NCBI GenBank assembly: GCA_937894775.1
Contig: CALAXC010000070.1
Location: forward strand, 1-19,148
Source of the DNA: an uncultured Clostridia bacterium
GTDB taxonomy: Bacteria; Bacillota; Clostridia; Oscillospirales; CAG-272
Length of the DNA stretch: 19,148 nucleotides
Direction: 5' to 3'
Shown: positions 1-6,567 of the stretch, piece after piece
Position numbering within the stretch: position 1 is the first letter of the stretch
Layout: each line of letters begins with the position of its first letter
Notes under the pieces: generated by a model
Database searches by the model: none
Told to the model about the DNA's origin: nothing
Seen by the model: the letters and a program-made list of their open reading frames with translations, nothing else
Translations under genes and position numbers: made by a program

Positions 1-132
1 TGCGTGATGTTTCCTTCGGAAGTGAAGTGTGCCTTCGGCACGTGATACGGAACACATCACATCACTGTGAACGAAGTGAGCAACTTCACTATGCGAAGCA
101 TAACATCACTTTGGCGCAGCCAAAACTTCACT
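1..132. repeat. Array of mini-hairpins separated by GTGAWGT heptamers
   Basis: Short inverted repeats with 4-5 bp stems and 3-base loops alternate with a heptamer. Seen directly: GTGATGT at 4-10, hairpin TTCC-ttc-GGAA at 11-21, GTGAAGT at 22-28, hairpin GTGCC-ttc-GGCAC at 29-41, and GTGAT at 42-46. After a short centre the heptamer reappears as its reverse complement: ACATCAC at 54-60, ACTTCACT at 83-90, hairpin ATGC-gaa-GCAT at 91-101, ACATCACT at 103-110, hairpin TTGGC-gca-GCCAA at 111-123, and ACTTCACT at 125-132. The two halves therefore face each other. The array probably continues left of the window. It does not look coding. A recombinase or attachment site, or a non-autonomous mobile repeat, are possible explanations; none can be shown here. 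Confidence 0.7.
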
Positions 133-265
133 GAAATTTTGACGGTATGAAAATAAGGAGTTTTGAAGCTGAGTAAATGCAGGCACTCAAAATGACTATG
201 TTTTCGGGAGTAAGCATGAATCTCACCGCAATACTGCCTATTTCCTCTTGTATTCCAAGGGAATA

Positions 266-294
266 TTGACATCTATTGGAGCTTGTGATATAAT
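266..294 (+). promoter_or_regulatory. Sigma-A type consensus promoter
   Basis: A perfect -35 TTGACA (266-271) and a perfect -10 TATAAT (289-294) are separated by 17 bp, with an extended -10 TG at 286-287. It points toward the interrupted HEYGH gene starting at 318, leaving a very short leader. The stretch 133-265 between the hairpin array and this promoter holds no gene I can support. Confidence 0.8.
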
Positions 295-317
295 AACTTT
301 ACAAATTTGGTGAGGTT

Positions 318-788
318 ATGGGTGTTATGTTTGCGATTTTTTATATCTTAATGCAGTGTACGTGGGGAATATTGCAGACGTTGTTGGGGTTTATTGTGTT
401 TTTAATGAATATAAATAACAAGCATTATTTCTTTAACGGCGCTATCGTAACCGTGAGGGAAGCACCGTCAAGTGTGTCGCTTGGGATGTTTGTTTTTGTG
501 ACATCTAATCCAATGATGGATAAGAGATTAGAAAACAAAATTCCCGATGATGAGATACCACAAAGACTTTTAGTTCATGAATACGGTCATACTATTCAAT
601 CACTTATTTTTGGTCCGTTATATTTGATAGTTATGGGAATTCCGTCAACATTATGGGGGTTTCTGCCAAGCTGTTAGAAAAAAAGAGAAAACGGTGTCTC
701 TTATTTTTCATTTTTCACAGAGAGCTTTGCAAATTATCTTGGTGAGAAGATAACTAAAGAAAAGTCTATGGAAAACGCGGTTATATAA
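318..788 (+). pseudogene. HEYGH membrane protein interrupted by in-frame amber codon
   Basis: The frame from ATG 318 encodes 119 residues and stops at TAG 675-677, but the same frame stays open after that codon to TAA 786-788. Joined, it gives about 156 residues: an N-terminal hydrophobic segment (about 1-35), a middle soluble part, an HEYGH motif near residue 91 typical of zinc metallopeptidase-like proteins, a second hydrophobic stretch near 98-118, and after the stop a tail containing SFFTESFANYLGEK that reads as the natural C-terminus. The residue at the amber codon follows LPSC; a TGG-to-TAG change would explain it. I cannot assign a substrate. The GAGG at 312-315 is too close to ATG 318 (2 nt), so ATG 327 is an alternative start. 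It is probably a recent pseudogene, but a sequencing error or readthrough cannot be excluded. Confidence 0.65.
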
Positions 789-793
789 TTATG

Positions 794-851
794 TTGTCAA
801 ATTAAGGTTCAAATTGTTGGAAAATTTCATCTTTAGGGCTTAATTTGACAA
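794..851. repeat. 13-bp perfect inverted repeat with 32-nt loop
   Basis: TTGTCAAATTAAG at 794-806 pairs perfectly with CTTAATTTGACAA at 839-851. There is no T tract after it, so it is not a convincing terminator, although it sits just downstream of the interrupted HEYGH gene. It could be a small MITE-like remnant or an RNA structure. Confidence 0.55.
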
Positions 852-916
852 TGTGCCGAAAGACAACATTTTAAATGTATTAATAAATATAAAAATGATT
901 AATAGGGGTATCGATT

Positions 917-1135
917 ATGAAAAACTCAAAAAAGAAAATTAGTATTCTTTTTATAATCTTTGAACTGATTTTATTTGTTATTGTGAGTGCTTTGGGAATC
1001 GTTGTTATAGTCCAAAAAAATATAAGCAGTGAAGAGTATGTACCATTTTTTTTAATAATGAGTGCAGTATTTTTTTCTATTATTACAATTAGCGTCAAAC
1101 ATTGCAGAAAAGATAAGGATAATAAAAGTGAATAA
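917..1135 (+). CDS. Small two-helix membrane protein, unknown function
   Basis: A 72-residue protein with a lysine-rich N-terminus (MKNSKKK), two predicted transmembrane helices (about residues 8-32 and 43-60) and a charged, lysine/aspartate-rich tail, suggesting both ends are cytoplasmic. AGGGGT at 904-909 lies 7 nt before the ATG and supports translation. An opposite-strand frame overlaps most of this segment but has no comparable start signal. I recognise no family. It stands alone, with 128 nt to the previous gene remnant and about 150 nt to the next gene. Confidence 0.55.
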   Translation: MKNSKKKISILFIIFELILFVIVSALGIVVIVQKNISSEEYVPFFLIMSAVFFSIITISVKHCRKDKDNKSE

Positions 1136-1288
1136 ATTTCAATTTTTAGATAATTTTGTTAACAACAAGGTAACAATTTAACAAGTAATGTATAGTCACA
1201 TATCAGTTTAAAATAGTATGTCAATATCTAAATTAGATAATAGGTTGTTATGAATGTAAAGATTGTCAATTAAAATGTGGAGTGTATT

Positions 1289-1624
1289 GTGAAAGAAAAG
1301 TCGAAGCTTTATATTAAAAACGTTTTGTTTGTGATATTTTTTATATTATCGTGCATTGTTTTTATCTATAATACGGTAATTGCGATCGTTGATGGCTGTG
1401 ATATAAGACACTATCTTGATAACGTGTCGAGCGGTATGGAGGTTTTAGGCTCCGGCGCAGATATTTTTTTGATAATTCTTGTTTTTCTTTCTATTGTGGG
1501 ATCGATTTTTTCGGCTCTTTCCGTAAAGTTTGCGCAAAGGCGAGTGGTTAAAATTATTTCAGTAGTTTTGTGCATATTGCAATTTTCACCGATAGTTGTT
1601 GGATTTTTTATTTTAATGTCGTAA
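1289..1624 (+). CDS. Small three-helix membrane protein, unknown function
   Basis: This frame encodes 111 residues from GTG 1289. The frame also contains an upstream GTG at 1277, but GGAG at 1279-1282 lies 6 nt before GTG 1289 and would overlap the earlier start, so 1289 is chosen. There are three hydrophobic helices at about residues 10-34, 56-80 and 86-110, with a polar extracytoplasmic-looking loop (GCDIRHYLDN) between the first two. I recognise no conserved family. The stretch 1136-1288 before it contains a small TTGTTAACAA palindrome but no clear promoter. The role is unknown. Confidence 0.6.
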   Translation: MKEKSKLYIKNVLFVIFFILSCIVFIYNTVIAIVDGCDIRHYLDNVSSGMEVLGSGADIFLIILVFLSIVGSIFSALSVKFAQRRVVKIISVVLCILQFSPIVVGFFILMS

Positions 1625-1698
1625 TTTTTTCTTTTAGAAAGAAAGTAAATATAGCAAAAAGTTGATTTTACAGATTGTAAAAAAATTCAAAAAACCTC

Positions 1699-1729
1699 TT
1701 GACTTTATAGTTAACTATAATGTTATAAT
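1699..1729 (+). promoter_or_regulatory. MerR-type promoter with 19-bp spacer and palindromic operator
   Basis: The -35 TTGACT (1699-1704) and -10 TATAAT (1724-1729) are 19 bp apart, the over-long spacing characteristic of promoters activated by MerR-family regulators. The spacer contains a perfect 16-bp palindrome, TTATAGTTAACTATAA (1705-1720), exactly where a MerR dimer binds. The next gene is a MerR-family regulator, so autoregulation of the whole downstream unit is the natural reading. Confidence 0.8.
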
Positions 1730-1750
1730 GCTGTCAAAGGAGGCGATTGC

Positions 1751-2851
1751 GTGATAAAAATAGGTGATTTTGCGAAGATCTGTAACGTAAGTACACAGAC
1801 TCTTAGATATTATGATGCAGAGGGAATACTGAAAGCAGACGTTGTTGATTCTTCAAGTGGATATCGATTTTATTCTATTGATGCTGTGGAAAAATATAAA
1901 CAGATAGTGTTTTATAAAAATCTGGGGTTTTCTTTGGATGAAATTAAAAAGATACAATTGGCGACAAAAGAAGAATTGCAAATTGTTTTACAGAAGAAAA
2001 GAGAAGAGCTATCTCATTCTATTAAAAAATTTGAAACTCAGATAAAAATCATTGACGAGCTTTGCGACAGTAGATATCAAAGACCTGCCTTAGCGGAAAT
2101 ACTTCTTTTGCCCTTTGAAAATGATCCGGATGTTGTTGGAAAATGGAAATTATGCGGTAAACTTGCGGACGAAACCGATAGGACTTGCTTATGCGAAATC
2201 AGCGAGGATATTATCGATAAAGAAATAATATTTATGCCGGGTGGCGGATTTGCTTGGAAATATTTTTGGACTAAGGGAATACTTTACAGACTTTCACCAA
2301 AATACAAATTTGCAATTCCAAATTTATATAAGACTTTTGAGCAAGATGGCGTTGATTTTATGATAGTACAGTTTATGAGTGATGATTGTATCGATAATGG
2401 GGAAGATACGATGATGCTTTTGTATCGCCAAGTCGATAACAATGAATACACCGAGCATACTATTCGTTCAAACGTGGATAAGACCGATCTTCCGTTTGTT
2501 GATGACGAAGCGATACACGGCGTGTGGAATGTTATAGATTTTGTTCCCACTATAGCTGATTTTGACATTCGGAATAAATATATCGAAGATGAAGATCTCT
2601 ATGTCAAAAATATTCATTTTTTACGGCGAGGGATATGTACGAGAACCGTAAGAGCGGGAACTGGAAATATTAATGAAGTAATGCTGCGTTATACTAAAGG
2701 CTTTGTTATTAACGATAAAGAAATGACTGCCGAAGAATATCAAATAAAAGTGATAGATGGAAAAGAAATTCTTTTTGTGCAACATAAATCGGGAGATTAT
2801 TTTTACGGTGGAAAAATTCCGCATTGGTATGTTTTTGAGAGGAAGGTGTGA
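1751..2851 (+). CDS. MerR-family regulator with two C-terminal barrel-like sensor repeats
   Basis: This 366-residue protein starts at GTG 1751 behind a strong AAAGGAGG (1736-1743). Residues 1-70 are a MerR winged-helix DNA-binding domain (IGDFAKICNVSTQTLRYYD, then GYRFYS, then FYKNLGFSLDEIKKI), and about 72-105 is the dimerising coiled coil. The rest is two divergent copies of one domain: repeat 1 at about 127-228 (VVGKW, FWTKGILY) and repeat 2 at about 256-365 (HGVWNVIDFV, YTKGFVIN, FVQHKSGDY). Repeat 2 resembles the lipocalin-like beta-rich domain that I associate with Firmicutes BlaR1/M56-type sensor proteins; that comparison is from memory. The ligand is unknown. It is first in a tight unit with three envelope genes, which are its likely targets together with its own promoter. 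Confidence 0.85.
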   Translation: MIKIGDFAKICNVSTQTLRYYDAEGILKADVVDSSSGYRFYSIDAVEKYKQIVFYKNLGFSLDEIKKIQLATKEELQIVLQKKREELSHSIKKFETQIKIIDELCDSRYQRPALAEILLLPFENDPDVVGKWKLCGKLADETDRTCLCEISEDIIDKEIIFMPGGGFAWKYFWTKGILYRLSPKYKFAIPNLYKTFEQDGVDFMIVQFMSDDCIDNGEDTMMLLYRQVDNNEYTEHTIRSNVDKTDLPFVDDEAIHGVWNVIDFVPTIADFDIRNKYIEDEDLYVKNIHFLRRGICTRTVRAGTGNINEVMLRYTKGFVINDKEMTAEEYQIKVIDGKEILFVQHKSGDYFYGGKIPHWYVFERKV

Positions 2852-2856
2852 TAGAG

Positions 2857-3873
2857 ATGAAAAAATATATAGCGTTGATTTGTTTACTTTTAATATTGTC
2901 GCTTACGTCTTGTTCTGACCAAAATTCAAACGTAGAAAAAGCAACAGACAATACCATACCGTCACAACAAATTCAAAGCACAGAGGAAACTAAAAATTCT
3001 GAATATACGGAAAAAATCACCGAAAACAGTGAATCAGATGTTGTTGAAAAAGTAAATCCGATCAATACAATGGAAAAATTATCCGATGTTGACGGAGTTG
3101 TTTCGGTGACAAAGCAAACCTTTTCAAGACAGATAAACGGTGCAGTTGCATATAAGGTGTTATATGAGTCGGAAAACGGTAAATTGGATGCAGATGTGGT
3201 TCTTCCTCGTGATTATACAAATGATTCCAAAAAGTATACGGTTTTGATATATTTTCCTCAAATAAGAATGAGTATTGAAGAACTTGCTTCAAATTATGCT
3301 TTGAACGGTATTATATTGATCTGCCCGTATGCAAGAGGTTATGGTTATAGTGAAGGTACCAGAGATCTTGGCGGAGAAAAGGATCTTGCAGATTCGCAAA
3401 AGCTTTTAAAAATATTTGATTCCGCAAGCTTTATCGAAAATTCTAAAATTTTCGTTGCAGGATCATCGGAAGGCTCTGTAAATGCGCTTCGTTTGTTTGC
3501 AGAAGATTCTGAAAAGAGAATAAGTGGATGCGCCGTGATAGATGTAATAAGTGATCTTCCTGCTTTTGCTGAATTTAGAGGGCAGGGGATAAAGGATCTT
3601 TTGACAAATTTGATTGGCAAAACTTATGAGGAAGCGCCTGAGGAATATGATAAGCGTTCAGCGGTTAAATTCAGTGAAAAGCTTGATAGACCTATTTTAA
3701 TGCTTCATTATTTGAAATCTCCACTCTTTTCCGTAGAGCAAACAAATGCGCTTTATGATCTTGTTAAAGTTACAAATAATGAGTCAACATATTATAAGAT
3801 CGATGAGTTTTCCGGAGATTTTCAAGGTGAAGGCTTACAAAGATTGCTCTCGTTTATAAACAAGTATGATTAA
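2857..3873 (+). CDS. Lipoprotein with alpha/beta-hydrolase fold, probably lacking full triad
   Basis: The chosen start is ATG 2857, giving 338 residues; the in-frame GTG 2848 is only 1 nt from the GGAAGG at 2841-2846. A lipoprotein signal ends at lipobox LTSC (Cys19), then a Ser/Thr/Glu-rich linker to about residue 65. The hydrolase domain follows, with RGYGYSEGTRD (160-170) and the nucleophile elbow GSSEG (202-206, Ser204). It resembles prolyl-oligopeptidase/dienelactone-hydrolase-type folds. The strand that normally carries the acid reads LHYLKSPLFSVEQ, with Ser288 where Asp is expected, and the region that normally carries the catalytic His reads EFSGDF (317-322) with no His. The enzyme may be inactive or use other residues. 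It follows the MerR gene directly and overlaps the next gene by 8 bp. Confidence 0.75.
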   Translation: MKKYIALICLLLILSLTSCSDQNSNVEKATDNTIPSQQIQSTEETKNSEYTEKITENSESDVVEKVNPINTMEKLSDVDGVVSVTKQTFSRQINGAVAYKVLYESENGKLDADVVLPRDYTNDSKKYTVLIYFPQIRMSIEELASNYALNGIILICPYARGYGYSEGTRDLGGEKDLADSQKLLKIFDSASFIENSKIFVAGSSEGSVNALRLFAEDSEKRISGCAVIDVISDLPAFAEFRGQGIKDLLTNLIGKTYEEAPEEYDKRSAVKFSEKLDRPILMLHYLKSPLFSVEQTNALYDLVKVTNNESTYYKIDEFSGDFQGEGLQRLLSFINKYD

Positions 3874-4771
3874 ACGAACTTTTTTGATTTTTACTTTAGT
3901 TTCGATTTTAATATGCTTTTTTGGCTGCAATAAAAATGAAATAAATAACCGTTACAGTTCTGATGAAACAGCGATTGAGCCTGAGAAAACAGAATTGAAT
4001 GTTATAGCGCAGAATGAATTATATTATATTGTTTCAACCGATTGGATGAAGTTTTACTTTTTTAAAAATGATTTTCAAAAATCGGATATTCTTGACATCG
4101 TAAATGAAATTGCTTTTGTAATGACCGATGTTCGTAATTATCTTGACTTGAATTATACTTTGAAAGAGGCCGAAGAAACGGTGTGCTATTTTGACAGTTC
4201 ATATCGAAATGAAAAAAATGAAAAAAGATCAATGTGCTTTCCTTATGAAAAGAAAATGTATTGTGTGTCGCTTGATGATTTCGTGCACGAATATGTGCAT
4301 ATGATCAGTGGAAATAATATTGACCTTGTTTACCACCCCGATGATGTTTTTGTTGAAGGTTTGGCACAGTATGTGAGTTTGAATTTTTATGACGGTATTG
4401 CTTCGCAAAAATATATTTACTTCAAACAATCAGAGGTGCTGAAAAACTCGAACGTAACGGAGCACAAGGCTATTTGTGATCTTTTATCAAAAAATAAAAT
4501 CTCTTATAATGCAAAAAATTATAATAAGGCTTTTATTGCTATGTTAGATAAAAATTATGATATTTCCAACATTAACAAAAAAGACGATTTTTACAACTAC
4601 AGTATCGGATATATTTTTGTTGATTTTTGTATAAATAAACTTGGCGGAATTGAAAAATTTATATCGGTTTATGTCGATAGCGTAATTTTTGCTGACGTGT
4701 ATGGGAAAAAAGTTGATGATATAATTTTTGAAGCATGCGATTATAATACTGCTATTTTTTATAAAAACTGA
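3866..4771 (+). CDS. Gluzincin-like metallopeptidase lipoprotein
   Basis: A 301-residue protein whose ATG overlaps the previous stop (ATGATTAA), indicating translational coupling. The signal peptide ends at FFGC (Cys21). The zinc site is HEYVH (141-145) followed by VFVEGLAQY with Glu164, the HExxH plus downstream Glu arrangement of gluzincin and 'peptidase MA'-type proteins. That predicts a membrane-anchored, outward-facing zinc metallopeptidase. The substrate is unknown. The protein is AT-rich with many Asn/Lys residues, like its operon neighbours. Alternatives include a non-catalytic relative, but the zinc ligands look intact. Confidence 0.75.
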   Translation: MIKRTFLIFTLVSILICFFGCNKNEINNRYSSDETAIEPEKTELNVIAQNELYYIVSTDWMKFYFFKNDFQKSDILDIVNEIAFVMTDVRNYLDLNYTLKEAEETVCYFDSSYRNEKNEKRSMCFPYEKKMYCVSLDDFVHEYVHMISGNNIDLVYHPDDVFVEGLAQYVSLNFYDGIASQKYIYFKQSEVLKNSNVTEHKAICDLLSKNKISYNAKNYNKAFIAMLDKNYDISNINKKDDFYNYSIGYIFVDFCINKLGGIEKFISVYVDSVIFADVYGKKVDDIIFEACDYNTAIFYKN

Positions 4772-4779
4772 GGATGAGT

Positions 4780-5403
4780 ATGAAAAATATACAATTGCCT
4801 AAGGATATAGTTAAATACGTTAAGAAAAAAATAATAGGATACGTAGCTCTTTTTGTTTTTTTGGAGTGCGCGGCTATTGTGATAAATGTTTTAACTTGGG
4901 AGTATTTTGCCGCGAGAACACCTTTGCCTTTTCATATAGGAGTAATAGTTTGGATATGCATAGTTCCGTTTATTGTTTTGAAATTTCCGTTTAAGCTTAT
5001 TGATAGATCCTGGAGAGGCGAGATTGTTGAAATTTCTGTTGAAGAAGAACGGGACGCTTATTATCCGGGCGGAGTTAAGGATAAAGTATTTCCTTACGTA
5101 AAGCACGTTATATATTTAAAAGTTAAATTGGAAAACGGAAAGCATAAACGAATAGCGGTGCAAGAGTTTGGCAGACGTCAGCATATTGGATGTGAAGTGC
5201 CAAATGAGGGTGACGTTAGGAACCATTTAGATGATTATTTCGTTGGTGATAGTGTATATCATTTTTACGGCTTGAAGTATAATTATGTAGTTAAGAAAAA
5301 TCCAGAACAGCTTGTGTGTGTTGTTTGTGGATCTAAAAACAAAAAAGATTCTGATGAATGTTTTAAATGCGGACATTCAATCGTAAAAAATATAGATAAT
5401 TGA
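4780..5403 (+). CDS. Membrane protein with C-terminal zinc ribbon
   Basis: This frame encodes 207 residues from ATG 4780. An ATG at 4774 is in frame, but GAGG at 4770-4773 abuts it and is 6 nt from 4780. Two transmembrane helices lie at about residues 18-38 and 51-70, then a beta-rich domain of roughly 100 residues, then a short zinc ribbon of two CxxC pairs (CVVCGSKNKK and CFKCGH) near the C-terminus. The zinc ribbon and bulk of the protein are probably cytoplasmic. No enzymatic motif is visible. It is the last gene of the MerR-led unit, starting 8 nt after the previous stop and followed by a strong terminator. Confidence 0.7.
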   Translation: MKNIQLPKDIVKYVKKKIIGYVALFVFLECAAIVINVLTWEYFAARTPLPFHIGVIVWICIVPFIVLKFPFKLIDRSWRGEIVEISVEEERDAYYPGGVKDKVFPYVKHVIYLKVKLENGKHKRIAVQEFGRRQHIGCEVPNEGDVRNHLDDYFVGDSVYHFYGLKYNYVVKKNPEQLVCVVCGSKNKKDSDECFKCGHSIVKNIDN

Positions 5404-5436
5404 ATATTTTTCTTTTAATAAATAAAACATCAAATT

Positions 5437-5473
5437 AAAGAGTTTGAAAAAAATTTTTCGGACTCTTTTTTTT
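5437..5473 (+). terminator. Rho-independent terminator of the MerR-led unit
   Basis: A 15-bp stem is formed by 5437-5451 and 5454-5468 (two U-G wobbles), with an A-rich apex and a run of T to 5473. It closes the transcription unit ending at 5403. The stretch 5474-5580 shows nothing else I can name. Confidence 0.85.
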
Positions 5474-5580
5474 GATTTCTGAAATGATTTTTCTGTAGGT
5501 GATTTTTTTGTATTCTTGCAACTAAAAAAGTCGAAAAAATTTGTGCATAATGCTATGTTTTTTTAAATTTAAAAGAAGGG

Positions 5581-5609
5581 TTGAAATTTTGTTCGGTTTA
5601 TGTTATAAT
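5581..5609 (+). promoter_or_regulatory. Promoter of the RDD gene
   Basis: TTGAAA (5581-5586), a 17-bp spacer and a perfect TATAAT (5604-5609) with extended -10 TG (5601-5602). Transcription would begin near 5616, leaving a leader of about 45 nt before GTG 5660. Confidence 0.75.
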
Positions 5610-5659
5610 TAATTATAATTGGATACGTGTGTATTCATATAACTTATGGAGGTGAGTCG

Positions 5660-6460
5660 GTGTACGATTTTCAAAAAGCTAATATGTGGAAACGTATTTC
5701 CGCAGCTCTCTGTGACGTGATATTGTTAGCCATTGTTGTGACGGGAATAGCGGTCCTTTTGTCTGCTGTTCTTGATATGGAGGGGTATGATACACGGTTT
5801 AAAGAAATTCAAATTTCTTATAAAGAACAACACGGTATATACACAGCCGAAAAATATCAGCAGCTAAGCGAGGAAGAAAAAGCCGATAGTGTTATCGAAA
5901 AGGATTATGCATCTTTAACAGAAGAAGAGCGCGTAAGATACGATGAGGCTGAAAAAGCTTTCAGGGCTGACGAAGAGGCTAATTACGTTTACGGAATGAT
6001 TATAAATTTGATTTTTATAATCGTAACCTTCAGTATTTTGTTAGGTTTTCTTTTAATGGAATTTGTAGTACCCTTACTGTTTAAAAATGGGCAGACGGTC
6101 GGAAAAAAAGTCTTCGGTGTTGCGGTTATGCGTAAAGACGGAGTTAAGCTCTCTCCGATGTTGCTCTTTACCCGTACGGTATTAGGTAAATACGCTGTCG
6201 AAACTATGGTTCCTGTATTTATAATAATAATGATATTTTTGAATGTAATGGGAATTGTCGGTACTGTGGTAGTGATCGGATTGCTGATCGCACAGATAAT
6301 TTTGATAGCTTCCACAAAGGCTCGTACGCCTTTGCACGATATGTTGGCGCAAACCGTAACGGTTGATTTTGCCAGCCAGAAAATATTTGATTCGCCTGAG
6401 GCTTTGCTTGAATACAAACAACGTATTCATTCTGAGCAGGTCGAATCTGAAAAAAATTAA
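5660..6460 (+). CDS. RDD-family multi-pass membrane protein
   Basis: This frame encodes 266 residues from GTG 5660, chosen because GGAGGT (5648-5653) lies 6 nt upstream; an earlier GTG at 5627 is less well placed. Hydrophobic helices lie at about 18-38, 112-134 and 183-216. Family marks are the N-terminal Arg12 and Asp19 in the first helix region (WKRISAALCD), the motif NGQTVGKKVFGVAV (143-156) and PLHDMLAQTVTVD (224-236). Between helices 1 and 2 sits an unusually long, strongly charged loop (about 42-108) rich in Glu, Lys and Tyr that looks helical. RDD proteins are poorly characterised; some are linked to ion transport. The ABC operon starts about 100 nt downstream. Confidence 0.8.
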   Translation: MYDFQKANMWKRISAALCDVILLAIVVTGIAVLLSAVLDMEGYDTRFKEIQISYKEQHGIYTAEKYQQLSEEEKADSVIEKDYASLTEEERVRYDEAEKAFRADEEANYVYGMIINLIFIIVTFSILLGFLLMEFVVPLLFKNGQTVGKKVFGVAVMRKDGVKLSPMLLFTRTVLGKYAVETMVPVFIIIMIFLNVMGIVGTVVVIGLLIAQIILIASTKARTPLHDMLAQTVTVDFASQKIFDSPEALLEYKQRIHSEQVESEKN

Positions 6461-6461
6461 G

Positions 6462-6475
6462 AGTTTGAACAAACT
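6462..6475. promoter_or_regulatory. Possible operator palindrome upstream of the ABC operon
   Basis: AGTTTG-aa-CAAACT is a perfect inverted repeat in the 107-nt gap before the ABC operon, and part of it can also pair with a following GTTTG. I see no convincing -35/-10 pair in this gap and no clear terminator for the RDD gene, so the operon may be read through from upstream or use a weak regulated promoter. Confidence 0.3.
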
Positions 6476-6567
6476 TAAGGTTTGCTTTGAATAAAAAAAG
6501 ATAAATTCCAGAAAATAATATTTAGTCAATAAAGCTGAAAAGCTGGATATAGAGAAAGGAAGATGAC

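Noticed and set aside
1..132. CRISPR array
   Set aside because: The repeated unit is only about 7 bp with hairpins of 11-13 bp between; there are no repeats of 25-40 bp and no spacers of constant length.
57..272. 71-codon minus-strand frame through the left-edge repeat
   Set aside because: Its C-terminal part translates the hairpin array and it has no convincing start signal; the conserved-looking stretch may be a non-coding part of the repeat.
880..1098. Minus-strand 72-codon frame opposite the small membrane protein
   Set aside because: The + strand frame has a well-placed AGGGGT and a normal two-helix topology; the minus frame is an AT-rich mirror.
5989..6417. 142-codon minus-strand frame opposite the RDD gene
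   Set aside because: The + strand product has clear RDD motifs; the antisense product has none.
6461..6567. Riboswitch or consensus promoter before the importer operon
   Set aside because: No riboswitch-like conserved core, and the best -35/-10 candidates are more than 20 bp apart.
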